Source of the DNA: Paenibacillus sacheonensis
GTDB lineage: Bacteria > Bacillota > Bacilli > Paenibacillales > Paenibacillaceae
Assembly: GCF_009909195.1 (NCBI RefSeq)
Contig: NZ_JAAAMU010000014.1
Location: 62,001 to 126,000, forward strand
Direction: 5' to 3'
Length of the DNA stretch: 64,000 nucleotides
This document shows positions 8,603 to 17,700 of the stretch, piece after piece. The position numbers were made by a program, and so were the translations under genes. The first letter of the stretch is position 1. Every line of letters begins with the position of its first letter. The notes below the pieces were generated by a model that searched no databases, was not told the DNA's origin, and was given only the letters and a program-made list of their open reading frames with translations.

Positions 8603-9805
8603 TCATCCCGCGAACGTGAATCGCTCCCTTGCGGCAAGCGCTGCGCCGGTCGCGACCGCGTCTTCTTTGAGCGAACCCTTCGAGAAGACCGGCGTGTATT
8701 CGGGATAGTAGTAGGTGCTGCGGAGCGCAACCTCGATGGCGGTCTGATAAAAGCGTTCGTGCGAGCCGATCAACGTTCCGCCGAGAATGATCGTTTCGGG
8801 ATGGAAGACGTTGATCAGATTGGCCAGGCCGATGCCGAGATGTCTGGCGGCCCGCAAGAACAGTTCAAGCACGCCTGGATTGCCGAGCTCGAGTTCTCTT
8901 AGCAAGGCATCATATCGGATGCGGTCCGGTTGTGCGCGATAGGCGGATCCGAACGTATCGCCTTTCAGTTTCGCGTCGGCCTGCGCCTGTTTCTCAAGCG
9001 CGAGCACGGATACGAACGCCTCCAATGCACCGTAATTCCCATGCTCCTGCAGCCTCGGGCCATCCGTCTGGATGATCATCTGTCCGATCGACCCTTCCAT
9101 GTCAACGGAGCCGTGAATGATCCGGCCGTGCGACATCATGGCGGAGCGAAGGCTGACGCCTGCATGCACGTAAAGCATATGCTGGACCTTGTCGCGACGC
9201 AGCGCCCAGTGCTCGCCGATGAGCGCGGTGTTCGCGCCGTTATCCAGGCAGGCCGGAATCCCGCACGCCTCCTGAATCATGCGGCAGATGGGGACGTTGG
9301 ACCAGCCTGAGGCCCGGAAATGCAGCGGGTGCAGGATGATTCCGCTCGAACGGTCCAGAGGCCCGACGGCACCGATTCCAATGCCGATGACTGCTTGCCG
9401 CGACAGACCGTGGTCCTTCAATAAAGCGTTGATTTGCCGGGCGGTATGCTGCACGAACCGTTCGGGCGTCATGTCTTCGTCCATTCGCCATCTGACGAAA
9501 GACTTGGCGTTCATCTGCATGTCGAATAACCCGAGGGAGGAGTAAAACCGCGAAATCTCCAGCCCGATCGTAAATCCGTAATCGGGATTGATTTCGTACA
9601 GAATCGGCTTTCTTCCGCCCGTCGAAGAGCCAAGCCCGGATTCCCTTATTCGTCCTTCCGAGACCAGTTCGTCCAGAAGCCGGTTCATGGTGCTGGTCGC
9701 GATCGTGAAGGCGGACAGCAGACCGGCTTTCGAGACGATGCCCTGGTCGGCAATATGTTGGTAAAGCATTCGTTTCGCGTTCAGCTTCGCATGAGGCGTT
9801 TCCAT
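8603..9805 (-). CDS. ROK-family transcriptional regulator
   Basis: Sugar-responsive repressor of the NagC/XylR type, 400 residues. The N-terminal winged helix covers about residues 10-75 (TIATSTMNRLLDELVSEGRI). The kinase-like ROK fold follows, with GIGIGAVGPLDRSSGIILHP, DNGANTALIGEHWA and the C-terminal HPETIILGGTLI. The segment aligned with the usual ROK zinc-binding CxCGxxGCxE motif reads QEHGNYGALE, so the Cys ligands are absent. It is divergent from the chromate-transporter pair across about 290 bases that contain TTTGG/CCAAA inverted repeats. Confidence 0.9.
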   Translation of the reverse strand: METPHAKLNAKRMLYQHIADQGIVSKAGLLSAFTIATSTMNRLLDELVSEGRIRESGLGSSTGGRKPILYEINPDYGFTIGLEISRFYSSLGLFDMQMNAKSFVRWRMDEDMTPERFVQHTARQINALLKDHGLSRQAVIGIGIGAVGPLDRSSGIILHPLHFRASGWSNVPICRMIQEACGIPACLDNGANTALIGEHWALRRDKVQHMLYVHAGVSLRSAMMSHGRIIHGSVDMEGSIGQMIIQTDGPRLQEHGNYGALEAFVSVLALEKQAQADAKLKGDTFGSAYRAQPDRIRYDALLRELELGNPGVLELFLRAARHLGIGLANLINVFHPETIILGGTLIGSHERFYQTAIEVALRSTYYYPEYTPVFSKGSLKEDAVATGAALAARERFTFAG

Positions 9806-9893
9806 CGTTTATCCCAACTTATCGGATTGGATTTGATTGCGGTTCATAGATGTATCTTAGCGCAAGCAATAGGCAGGTTCAACTGAAATAGCA

Positions 9894-10045
9894 TTTTGGA
9901 AAAAACCAAATGAATAAAAAGATCGCAAAATTCGGTCGGAATAGTCGGTGACGTAAAAATAAGCTGCATCTATATCCGGTATAAGAACGTTTGATGATAG
10001 AGATTAGGCAAACTTTATTCCAAAATGGAAAAAAGATAGTATAAT
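9894..10045. promoter_or_regulatory. Divergent intergenic control region with TTGG/CCAA palindromes
   Basis: TTTTGG-AAAAAA-CCAAA at 9894-9910 and TTCCAAAATGGAA at 10018-10030 are inverted repeats in the gap between the ROK gene and the chromate transporters. A perfect TATAAT at 10040-10045 could be the -10 box for the transporters; the second palindrome covers the expected -35 position. ROK proteins often bind A/T-rich inverted repeats near their own gene, so operator function is plausible but inferred. Confidence 0.4.
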
Positions 10046-10098
10046 AAGTCCGTAAACGTTAGGATGCTTATCCTGCGTCTGGGTTAGGGGGATTCGAA

Positions 10099-10734
10099 AT
10101 GGTTCGAATGCGTGAGAAAGTCGTCTTGTTCTATCGTTTATTCTCGGTCTTCTTTCGAATCGGGCCTTCTACATTCGGCGGCGGTTACGCCATGATTCCG
10201 ATCATGGAGAAGGAGATCATCGTGAAACGCGGCTGGCTGACCCCGGAAGAAATGGGAAACGCGATCTCCATCGCGGGATCGGCGCCGGGCGGCGTCGGCA
10301 TCAATGCGGCCGCGTTTATCGGTTACCGGGTTGCCGGCATGCCGGGCGCCGTCGCCGCCGTTGCCGGCATGACGATGCCGACGTTCATCATCGTTTGCTT
10401 GCTGAGTCTTTTCTATTCCCTGTTCGCCCATCAGGCGAAGCTGGCCGCGGCGCTCAAGGGAATACACGGCGCCGTCATCGCGTTGATCTTTATTGCCGTC
10501 TTCAAGATGGCGAAGACGGCCTTGTTCGACCGGACGACGAAGCTCGTGGCCGCAGCGGCGCTCGGCCTGCTGTCGTTCACCTCCGTGAATCAGCTGGCGG
10601 TCATTATCGGGGGAATCGGAATCGGGATGATTGCCGTCGCGGTCAAAGAAAAGCTGGGCATCCGGGCGAGGACCGAGAAGGAAAGCCCGCCGCGTCAGGC
10701 TCAGGCGCTCGTGTATCCCGAATATTATATTTGA
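10099..10734 (+). CDS. Chromate transporter, half-size ChrA (first of pair)
   Basis: CHR-family membrane protein of 211 residues with a single CHR domain. It opens FRIGPSTFGGGYAMIPIMEKE and continues GSAPGGVGINAAAFIGYRVAG, both CHR signatures. Hydrophobic helices run to about residue 185, followed by a polar tail. Short CHR proteins usually occur as tandem pairs with opposite membrane orientation that work together, and the next gene is the partner. The family exports chromate in characterised cases; other substrates are possible. Confidence 0.9.
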   Translation: MVRMREKVVLFYRLFSVFFRIGPSTFGGGYAMIPIMEKEIIVKRGWLTPEEMGNAISIAGSAPGGVGINAAAFIGYRVAGMPGAVAAVAGMTMPTFIIVCLLSLFYSLFAHQAKLAAALKGIHGAVIALIFIAVFKMAKTALFDRTTKLVAAAALGLLSFTSVNQLAVIIGGIGIGMIAVAVKEKLGIRARTEKESPPRQAQALVYPEYYI

Positions 10735-10752
10735 GTACTGGAGGGGGTCGCC

Positions 10753-11292
10753 GTGGCATCCCTGTCGGCATTGTTTATCGTGTTTATGAAGATCGGGTTG
10801 GTCTCGTTCGGAGGCGGTTATTCCGTGATCGCACTAATGGAACGGGAGGCGATCTCCCGCAGCTGGCTCGCGGAAGGGCAATTCCAGGAGCTTGTTTCCG
10901 TTGCGGGTACCGCGCCCGGACCGATCGCGACGAATGCGGCTACGCTCATCGGCTACGACGCAGCCGGCATCGGCGGGGCGATTGCGGCAACAGCCGGCAT
11001 CGTGCTGCCTTCGCTGCTCATCATGATCCTCCTCGCTTCGGTGTGTTTGCGGTTATTCGACAAAAAGCTCGTCAAATCTTCCCTGTACGGCTTGCGTGCG
11101 GTCGTCACGGGGATCATCGCTTATTCGGCGCTGCACTTCGGTTTCTTGTCGCATCGGACGTCCTTCTTCACATGGCAGACGATCGCAACGCTGATGATCT
11201 GCGCGGGCGCGTTGATCGGAATCGTTCGGTTCAAGCTGCATCCCGTCATGATCGTGCTCGCATCCGGCTTGGCGGGCATTGTTTTGTTCTGA
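10753..11292 (+). CDS. Chromate transporter, half-size ChrA (second of pair)
   Basis: Second single-domain CHR protein, 179 residues, with the parallel signatures MKIGLVSFGGGYSVIALMERE and GTAPGPIATNAATLIGYDAAG. The GTG start at 10753 follows a GGAGGGGG ribosome binding site, 18 bases after the first gene stops. It most likely forms the functional transporter with the upstream half. A terminator follows at once. Confidence 0.9.
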   Translation: MASLSALFIVFMKIGLVSFGGGYSVIALMEREAISRSWLAEGQFQELVSVAGTAPGPIATNAATLIGYDAAGIGGAIAATAGIVLPSLLIMILLASVCLRLFDKKLVKSSLYGLRAVVTGIIAYSALHFGFLSHRTSFFTWQTIATLMICAGALIGIVRFKLHPVMIVLASGLAGIVLF

Positions 11293-11304
11293 TTCAAGCA
11301 CCGC

Positions 11305-11336
11305 AATCCCGCCTTCTCGCGAAGCGGGATTTTTAT
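11305..11336 (+). terminator. Terminator after the chromate transporter pair
   Basis: AATCCCGC / GCGGGATT stem followed by TTTTATTT. Confidence 0.85.
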
Positions 11337-11431
11337 TTGCCCGCGTCCGCGAACAAGATGGTATGATGCCAATAGATGGACGTTGTTGTCGAAAAAAGAA
11401 AGCAGGTGCCGTCCTGGACACTCGAATCGGG

Positions 11432-13225
11432 ATGTCGACGTTATTGTTTATCGCGGCGGCGCTGATGGCGTTCGTGGCGCTCTTGTCATACCGCAGGCGG
11501 CATTTGCCCGTAGCCCGGACGATGGTGCTGATGATGCTGGCCGGCGCCTTCTACGCGCTGGGCTATGGCATGGAAGTGCTCGCCCGCAGCTTGGAGCAGG
11601 TGAAGCTGGCGCTTCAAATCGAATACATAGGCATTCCCTTCGTGACGACGTTATGGCTCTACCAGGCCATTCAATTTACGGGGACGGCCGAGCGGTCCCG
11701 CCGCAAGCTCGCGTTCCTGCTGTTCCTATTTCCTACCTTGCTGTTCGTTCTCCACTTCACCAACGACTGGCATCATCTTGTCTATGCGAGCTATTCGTTC
11801 AACGGCGACGGCTCCGTCCCGCTGTACACGACGGTCAAAGGCATCGGATACAACCTGCATGCCCTATATAGTTACCTCGTGCTGGCAGGGGGAATCGGTT
11901 TGTTCGTCGCGATGTACGTTCGGGCGCTGCCCGCCATTCGGAAGCAGATTTTGATTCTCCTGCTGGGCGCGTTCGCGCCGATGGCGTTCAACCTATTGTT
12001 CTGGTTCGGCGTCGAAATCGATTTTACTCCCTTCGGATTCGCGGTCTCGGGAATCGCGTATGCCTGGGGCATTCTCCGGTTTAACCTGCTGCGGCTTACG
12101 CCGCTCGCGCTTGCCAAGGTATTCGAGACGATCCGCGAGGGCGTCTTATTGCTGGATGGCGAGGGACGAATCGTTAGCTACAACGGCGCGGCCGCGCGGA
12201 TTTTTCCCGAGCTCGGGTCCGTGCCGAAGTATCCCGCGCCAGCCGGCGGCATTCTGACCGGACATCCGAGCCTGCTGCGGCTCATCGCGGCCGACAGCGT
12301 CGACGACGAACGATTCCCGTTCCGTCGGCAGCTGGACGGTCGAACCCAGCATTACAGCTGCAGTTTGTCGATCATCTACGATGCGGGAACGATGCCTGTC
12401 GGTAAAATGATCATGTTCAACGACATCACGGAGCTGATCGAGAACGAGGCGCGCCTGCGCGAGAACGCGAGGCAGTTGTCCGAGCTGAACGCGTTCAAGG
12501 ACAAGCTGTTCACCGTCGTCGCGCACGATATCCGCGATCCGATCGCGCTGCTCGTCAGCTTGACCGACCTGCTCGGGGACGAGCTGACCGCCGCCGACAT
12601 CGAGCATGCCGACGTATTCGTCGAGCTTCAGGGCCAAGTGCAGAGCACCTACCATCTCGTCGATAATTTGCTGGATTGGTATCGCAGCCAGAAAGGCGCG
12701 GTCGCGTTCCGGCCGTCCGGCTGGAACGCGAGGCAGGTCGTGCTGCAGGCGATGTCGCTCGCGAGCTCCAAGGCGGGCATGAAATCGATTCGGATAACGG
12801 AACGGATCGATGCGAGCCTCGCGGTAGACGCGGACAAGGAAATGCTGGATCTCATTCTGCGCAACCTGCTCTCGAACGCGATCAAGTTCACGGGCATCGG
12901 CGGCGAGATCGAGATTGGCGCCGCGACGGAAGGCGATCGGATCGCGGTATTCGTGCGCGACAACGGCGCGGGCATCGACGACAAAACGTCGGAAATGCTC
13001 CGGCTCGAAGAGCCGTTCTCGAGGGCGCCGGTAGGCGGCGATTCCGGCGATACGAGGTTCGGCTTGGCGCTGGCCCGCGAATTCGTCCGCATTCACGGCG
13101 GCGCGCTGCGCTTCGAGAGCGAGCCTGGTACCGGCACGACGTTTACGTTCACGCTGCCGCGTGCAGACGCGAGGCGCCGATTCGGCGAAGGGGAGGAGCA
13201 CGACGATGAAAGTCATATTGGTTGA
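11432..13225 (+). CDS. Sensor histidine kinase with N-terminal 7TM domain
   Basis: Membrane sensor kinase of about 597 residues. Residues 1-220 form about seven transmembrane helices of the histidine-kinase 7TM type. A PAS-like segment follows (VFETIREGVLLLDGEGRIVS). The phosphoacceptor box is VVAHDIRDPI near residue 365. The ATPase domain has an N box (LILRNLLSNAIKF) and a G1 box (DNGAGID); its G2 region (TRFGLALAREF) lacks the usual glycine-rich form. The ATG at 11432 directly precedes the first helix and is preferred over in-frame codons nearer the upstream gene. It overlaps the next response regulator gene by 20 bases, so the two form one unit. Confidence 0.9.
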   Translation: MSTLLFIAAALMAFVALLSYRRRHLPVARTMVLMMLAGAFYALGYGMEVLARSLEQVKLALQIEYIGIPFVTTLWLYQAIQFTGTAERSRRKLAFLLFLFPTLLFVLHFTNDWHHLVYASYSFNGDGSVPLYTTVKGIGYNLHALYSYLVLAGGIGLFVAMYVRALPAIRKQILILLLGAFAPMAFNLLFWFGVEIDFTPFGFAVSGIAYAWGILRFNLLRLTPLALAKVFETIREGVLLLDGEGRIVSYNGAAARIFPELGSVPKYPAPAGGILTGHPSLLRLIAADSVDDERFPFRRQLDGRTQHYSCSLSIIYDAGTMPVGKMIMFNDITELIENEARLRENARQLSELNAFKDKLFTVVAHDIRDPIALLVSLTDLLGDELTAADIEHADVFVELQGQVQSTYHLVDNLLDWYRSQKGAVAFRPSGWNARQVVLQAMSLASSKAGMKSIRITERIDASLAVDADKEMLDLILRNLLSNAIKFTGIGGEIEIGAATEGDRIAVFVRDNGAGIDDKTSEMLRLEEPFSRAPVGGDSGDTRFGLALAREFVRIHGGALRFESEPGTGTTFTFTLPRADARRRFGEGEEHDDESHIG

Positions 13226-14357
13226 CGACGAGCCGATGATGCACCTGATCATGGGCAAGATGCTGGACAAGCTGCCGGGCGTCGAGGTGGCGGGCGCTTT
13301 CGCGAATACGAAGCAGGCTGCGGCTTTCCTGAACGAGCACGATGACATCGGACTTGCCTTCGTCGATATTTCGATGCCGGACGAGACGGGTATGGATTTC
13401 GCCGCGAAGATGGAGCAGGCGCGCTCGCAGGTGCAGATCGTCTTCGTCACGTCCCATAAGGAATTCGCGCTGGATGCGTACGAGCTGTCGGTCACCGATT
13501 ATTTGGTCAAGCCGGTGTCGCAGGAGCGGCTGGAGCGGACGGTCAACCGAGCGCTGGCGACCCGCACGGCACTCGGAGCGCATGCTGCTTCGCAGCCGCC
13601 GGCCGTCTCGGCCGCGCCAAGGCTCGTGGTGACGACGCTTGGCGACGTGTCGATAGGCAGCGAATCACAGCGAGTGAAATGGATCTCGCGCAAATGCGCC
13701 GAGCTGTTCGCGTACTTGCTGCTCCACCGGGGCAAGCGGATTCCCCGTTCCAGGCTGGTGGCGGACATCTTCGGGGGCATGTACCAGGAGAATGCGGAAA
13801 ACTATTTGAATACGACGGTCTACCAGCTTCGCAAATCTCTGGAACCGCTGGGACTGAGGGAATCGGTCCGCTCGGAGAACGACGGCTACTCGCTCGAGCT
13901 GCCGCAAGCGTTCATCGACTGCGCGGAGTTCGAGCGGCAAGCGCGGGCGCTCCAGAACATCGGTCCAGGCAATCTGGAGCAGGCGCTCCAAGTCGAGAGG
14001 CTGTATACGGGCGACTTGTTCGGGGACAAAGCGTACGTCTGGGCTATCCATGAAACGGAACGTTATGCCGATCTGTACGGGGCGTTCGTCATCCGCATCG
14101 CGGACGCGTTAATGGCCATGAACGATTCGGCGTCCGCGTCGAAGCTGTTATCGAAGTTGAACGAACGCAATCCGCTCGACGAGAATGTGATGCGGCTGCT
14201 GATGGCGATTCGCGGGACGACGGATGACCGCAAAGGGCTTATCGCCCTCTATAACGGCTATGTTCGCCTGCTCAGCCGGGAGCTGGGCATACGTCCGTCC
14301 GCGGAGCTGAGCGGTTACTACGACGGGTTGATCGCGAATTTCTCCGATAAGAAATAG
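13206..14357 (+). CDS. Response regulator with winged-helix and BTAD-like output domain
   Basis: A 383-residue regulator, the partner of the overlapping histidine kinase. Residues 1-120 are a receiver domain: VDDEP acidic pocket, phosphoacceptor Asp in AFVDISMP, conserved Thr/Ser in FVTS and Lys in YLVKP. After a Pro/Ala linker comes an OmpR-like winged helix (about 140-235, NYLNTTVYQLRKSLE). The last part is a helical bacterial-transcriptional-activation domain (LLSKLNERNPLDENVMRLLM and ELGIRPSAEL), as in SARP-type regulators. The ATG at 13206 begins the receiver fold. Its location just before the giant surface-protein gene makes that gene a candidate target, but this is only positional. Confidence 0.9.
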   Translation: MKVILVDDEPMMHLIMGKMLDKLPGVEVAGAFANTKQAAAFLNEHDDIGLAFVDISMPDETGMDFAAKMEQARSQVQIVFVTSHKEFALDAYELSVTDYLVKPVSQERLERTVNRALATRTALGAHAASQPPAVSAAPRLVVTTLGDVSIGSESQRVKWISRKCAELFAYLLLHRGKRIPRSRLVADIFGGMYQENAENYLNTTVYQLRKSLEPLGLRESVRSENDGYSLELPQAFIDCAEFERQARALQNIGPGNLEQALQVERLYTGDLFGDKAYVWAIHETERYADLYGAFVIRIADALMAMNDSASASKLLSKLNERNPLDENVMRLLMAIRGTTDDRKGLIALYNGYVRLLSRELGIRPSAELSGYYDGLIANFSDKK

Positions 14358-14369
14358 CCGTCTTCGAGG

Positions 14370-14591
14370 TAGGCTTAGATACGGAAGATAGATGACGGAA
14401 GAAACACGAAGGAATGAAGAAGGAATGAAGAAGGATCGGCGAAAAGAGAGAAGAAGGAAAGGCGAGAAGAAAGACATATAAAAAGAATAAAGAGAGACAA
14501 ATCGAAAGGCGAATAAAGAGGCGGATAAAAAGGTGATCAGAAAGCAAATGGAGCACGATAGAGCTTAAAAAGAGCACGAGTAGAAGTGCTC
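14370..14591 (+). repeat. Purine-rich low-complexity spacer
   Basis: About 220 bases almost entirely of A and G on this strand, with short repeated words such as GAAGGAAT and AAGAAGGA. It ends with a small hairpin GAGCAC/GTGCTC (14572-14591). No coding sequence is supported here. It is non-coding spacer between the response regulator and the giant surface gene. Confidence 0.7.
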
Positions 14592-14655
14592 ATAGAGACC
14601 AAGCAAAGCCCAACTAGAAAGCAAATACAAGTCCGAATTCAAAGGCAAAAGTTCG

Positions 14656-14690
14656 CGAAACCCAGTCCGGGCGCGGTTTTTGTCTTTTTT
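14656..14690 (+). terminator. Weak terminator before the giant surface gene
   Basis: Imperfect pairing GCGAAACC / GCGCGGTTT is followed by TTTGTCTTTTTTTG. The T-rich tail is good but the stem is weak. If real, it separates the two-component operon from the surface gene. Confidence 0.4.
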
Positions 14691-14793
14691 TGTCTAAATC
14701 TTTCATTATTCTTTTAGTGACGGATAGTAGAATCGGAGCATAAAGGCTATGAATCCGTCATCGACGGAGGGATCGACGAGAGGGGAATACGTT

Positions 14794-17700
14794 ATGGGTG
14801 TCATCGGGTACGGAAAGCGGTCGAAGCGCTTCATTCATTGGCTCGTCATCGTGAGTCTCGTCTGCGGCTTGATTGAGCCGGGGACCGGATATGCGAATGC
14901 GGCGGAGACGGAAGGCGTTTCGTCCGCGCCTACGGACATACGAGGCCATTGGGCGGAGCGCACGCTGACCGAATGGCTGGGAAAGGGATACATCGAAGGG
15001 TTCGACGACGGCATGGTCCGTCCGGATGCGAGCATCTCGCGGATCGAATTCGTCGCGCTCGCAAACCGGTTGTTCGCGTATAAAGGCGGAGCGGGCTCGT
15101 CGTTCAAAGACGTGTCCGCAAGCGCGTGGTACGCATCCGACGCGGCCGCGGCCGCCGGGGAGGGTTACGTCTCCGGATTTCCGGACGGAACGTTTCGTCC
15201 GAACCGGACGCTGACCCGCGTCGAAGCGGCATCGATGCTGGCGAAGCTGGTGCCGGCACTCGTTCGCGAGGACACGGACCCGCTTGCCGCGTTCAAGGAC
15301 CAAGGCAGCGTGCCGGCTTTCGGCCGTTATGCGCTCGGTGCCGCGCTCGATGCGGGGCTCGTGACCGGCTATCCGGACCATACGCTGCGTCCTGGGGCCA
15401 GCATGTCGCGGGCCGAAGCGGTCGTCGTGCTGGATCGGATCTTGAAGCAGTCGGTTCCGAACGCAGCGGGAGGCATCGTCGTTCCCGCGAAGCAGCTGCG
15501 GGAGGCTGGTACGTATGGACCTTCATCCGGCACGTTCGCCGTTGCGGGAGATCTAACGATCGATGTTCCCGGCGTCACGCTTCGCAACGTGATCGTCGAG
15601 GGCAGCTTGACGATCGGTCCGGCGGTCGGGGACGGGGACGTCTTCTTGGAAGGCGTCACCGTGAACGGCACGACGGCCATTAACGGAGGCGGCGAGCACA
15701 GCGTGCATATCGACGACTCCAAGCTTGGTACCGTGGTCGTGGAGAAGAAGGACGGACGCATCCGCGTCGTCGTCGACGGCTCCACGGTCATCGAGCAGAT
15801 GGACGTTCGGACGGATGCGCGGATCGAATCGAATGGGACGGCGCCGGCTGCCGGCATCGAGGGCATCTCGATTACCGCTGACGGGGAAGTCTCGTTAACC
15901 GGCAAATTCGCGTTCGTCGAAATCAAGAGCGACGTGAAATTGATCGTCGAAGCGGGTTCGATCGACCGATTGGTCGTGAACGAGACCGTCGGCGGGACGA
16001 CGGTGACATTGAACGGCGGCGTCAAAGTCGCGCATGCGGAGCTGCACGGCACGACGAGCGTGCGAGGCGCGGGCGAGATCGCCCAAGCGCTCGTGGATGC
16101 GCCCGGCGTCGTGTTCGAGACCGAGCCGCTCCAAGTGGACAAGACGGAGCGCGGCGGCAAGGATGCCGGCGCGCCGATCGGCGGAGGCGGCGGGGGCATC
16201 ATCATTCCGCCGGACCCGACGGGACCGACGACGGTGAACGTGGCGGTAACCGCGAATCAAGCGGGCGTCTCCGGCTTCAAATTGAATTTCAGCACGGCGG
16301 TGACGGGCTTGACGTCGTCCGCGGTCACATTGCAAGACATCGGCGGGCAGTCCGTCACGGTGGGATCCGTGGCGACTTTGGACGGCGGTTTATCGTACGG
16401 AGTCGTCGCCGCGTTAGTGCAAGGCGAGACCTATACGGTCGCATTGGCCAAAACCGGCTACGATTTCGGCAGCGCCGTCACCTTCTCGGTGCAGGCAGCG
16501 CCTCCGCAGACGATACATGTGAACGCGAATGTCATGGATATCTCGGTTGTCGGTTTCAAGGTCGTATTCGACCAAGCGGTAACCGATCCTGCGTTTACGT
16601 TAAAGCAGGCCGGCAATCCGGTCGGGATCGCGGACGCAGTCGCTTCGGATAACGGACGTTCGTATACGCTCGCGGCTGCTTTGGCCGAGGATGGCACGTA
16701 TACCCTCGCCGTTGCCAAACCAGGCTATGATTTCGGCACTCCCAAATCCGTATACGTGCCGGTCACGACGCCGGAAACCGTTCCGGTGACGGCTTCGGTT
16801 AGCGCCGTCTCCGAAACCGGGTTTACCTTGTCGCTGAGCGGCGCGGTCGACGGCTTGTCCGCCGGCGACTTCAGCTTGACGGACGCGCTCGGCGCGCCGA
16901 TCGGTTTGACGGCAGCGACGGCCGACGGAGGCGCGACGTACGCCATAGCCGCGATGCTTGCAGCCGGATCGTCTTACGCGCTGGCCATAACCAAGTCCGG
17001 TTACGGCTTCGGCGCGGCGCTTGCGGTCGTCGTGCCCGGCGTGCCCGGCACCGTCGTCGTGTCGCCGTCCGCGAGCGGCATTACGATGGCTGGCTTCCTG
17101 TTGTCGATGGACCGAACCGTACCCGACATGGAGCCGCTCAGCTTGGAGCTGAGGAACGGCGATAACGATCCGGTCGGCATCGACATGCTGAGCGCGGTCG
17201 TCGCGGGATCGCAGTATGAAGTATGGGCTTCGCTGGACATGAACGAGACGTACACACTGACGTTGAACAAGGAAGGATATGCATTCGATGCGCCTGTCGC
17301 CATCGAGGTGGTCCCCGAGCGAATGAACGCGTCGGTGAGCCAAGTGTCCCACGGTTCGTTCCGATTAACGTTCGAAACGCCGCTCAGCGGCTTAACCGTC
17401 GAACAGATCGCCCTTAAGGATGCGAGCGGGCAACCTATTGCGATCTCCGGCATCCGAACGGAGGACGGAGGCGCAGCCTGGAGCATCGATGCCGATATGA
17501 CAGCGGCGGGTACCTACGCCTTCCGCGTGGAGACGCCGGACGGCAAGTATGCCGAAGGCGACGTCGTCGTTCCGGAGACGATCGCGGTCGGCAGGTACGC
17601 CACGATGATCGGACCGTACAGCCCGCAGTATACCGGGTATACGGTTCATTTGGACCGGGCGGTTCCGGGACTGGACGCTTCCCGTTTCTCGCTCGTTAAT

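Noticed and set aside
15126-15683. Long secondary frames inside the giant surface gene (also on the minus strand across 15-28 kb)
   Set aside because: They are Arg-rich mirror frames caused by high GC and codon bias; the giant frame is continuous and carries all recognisable domains.
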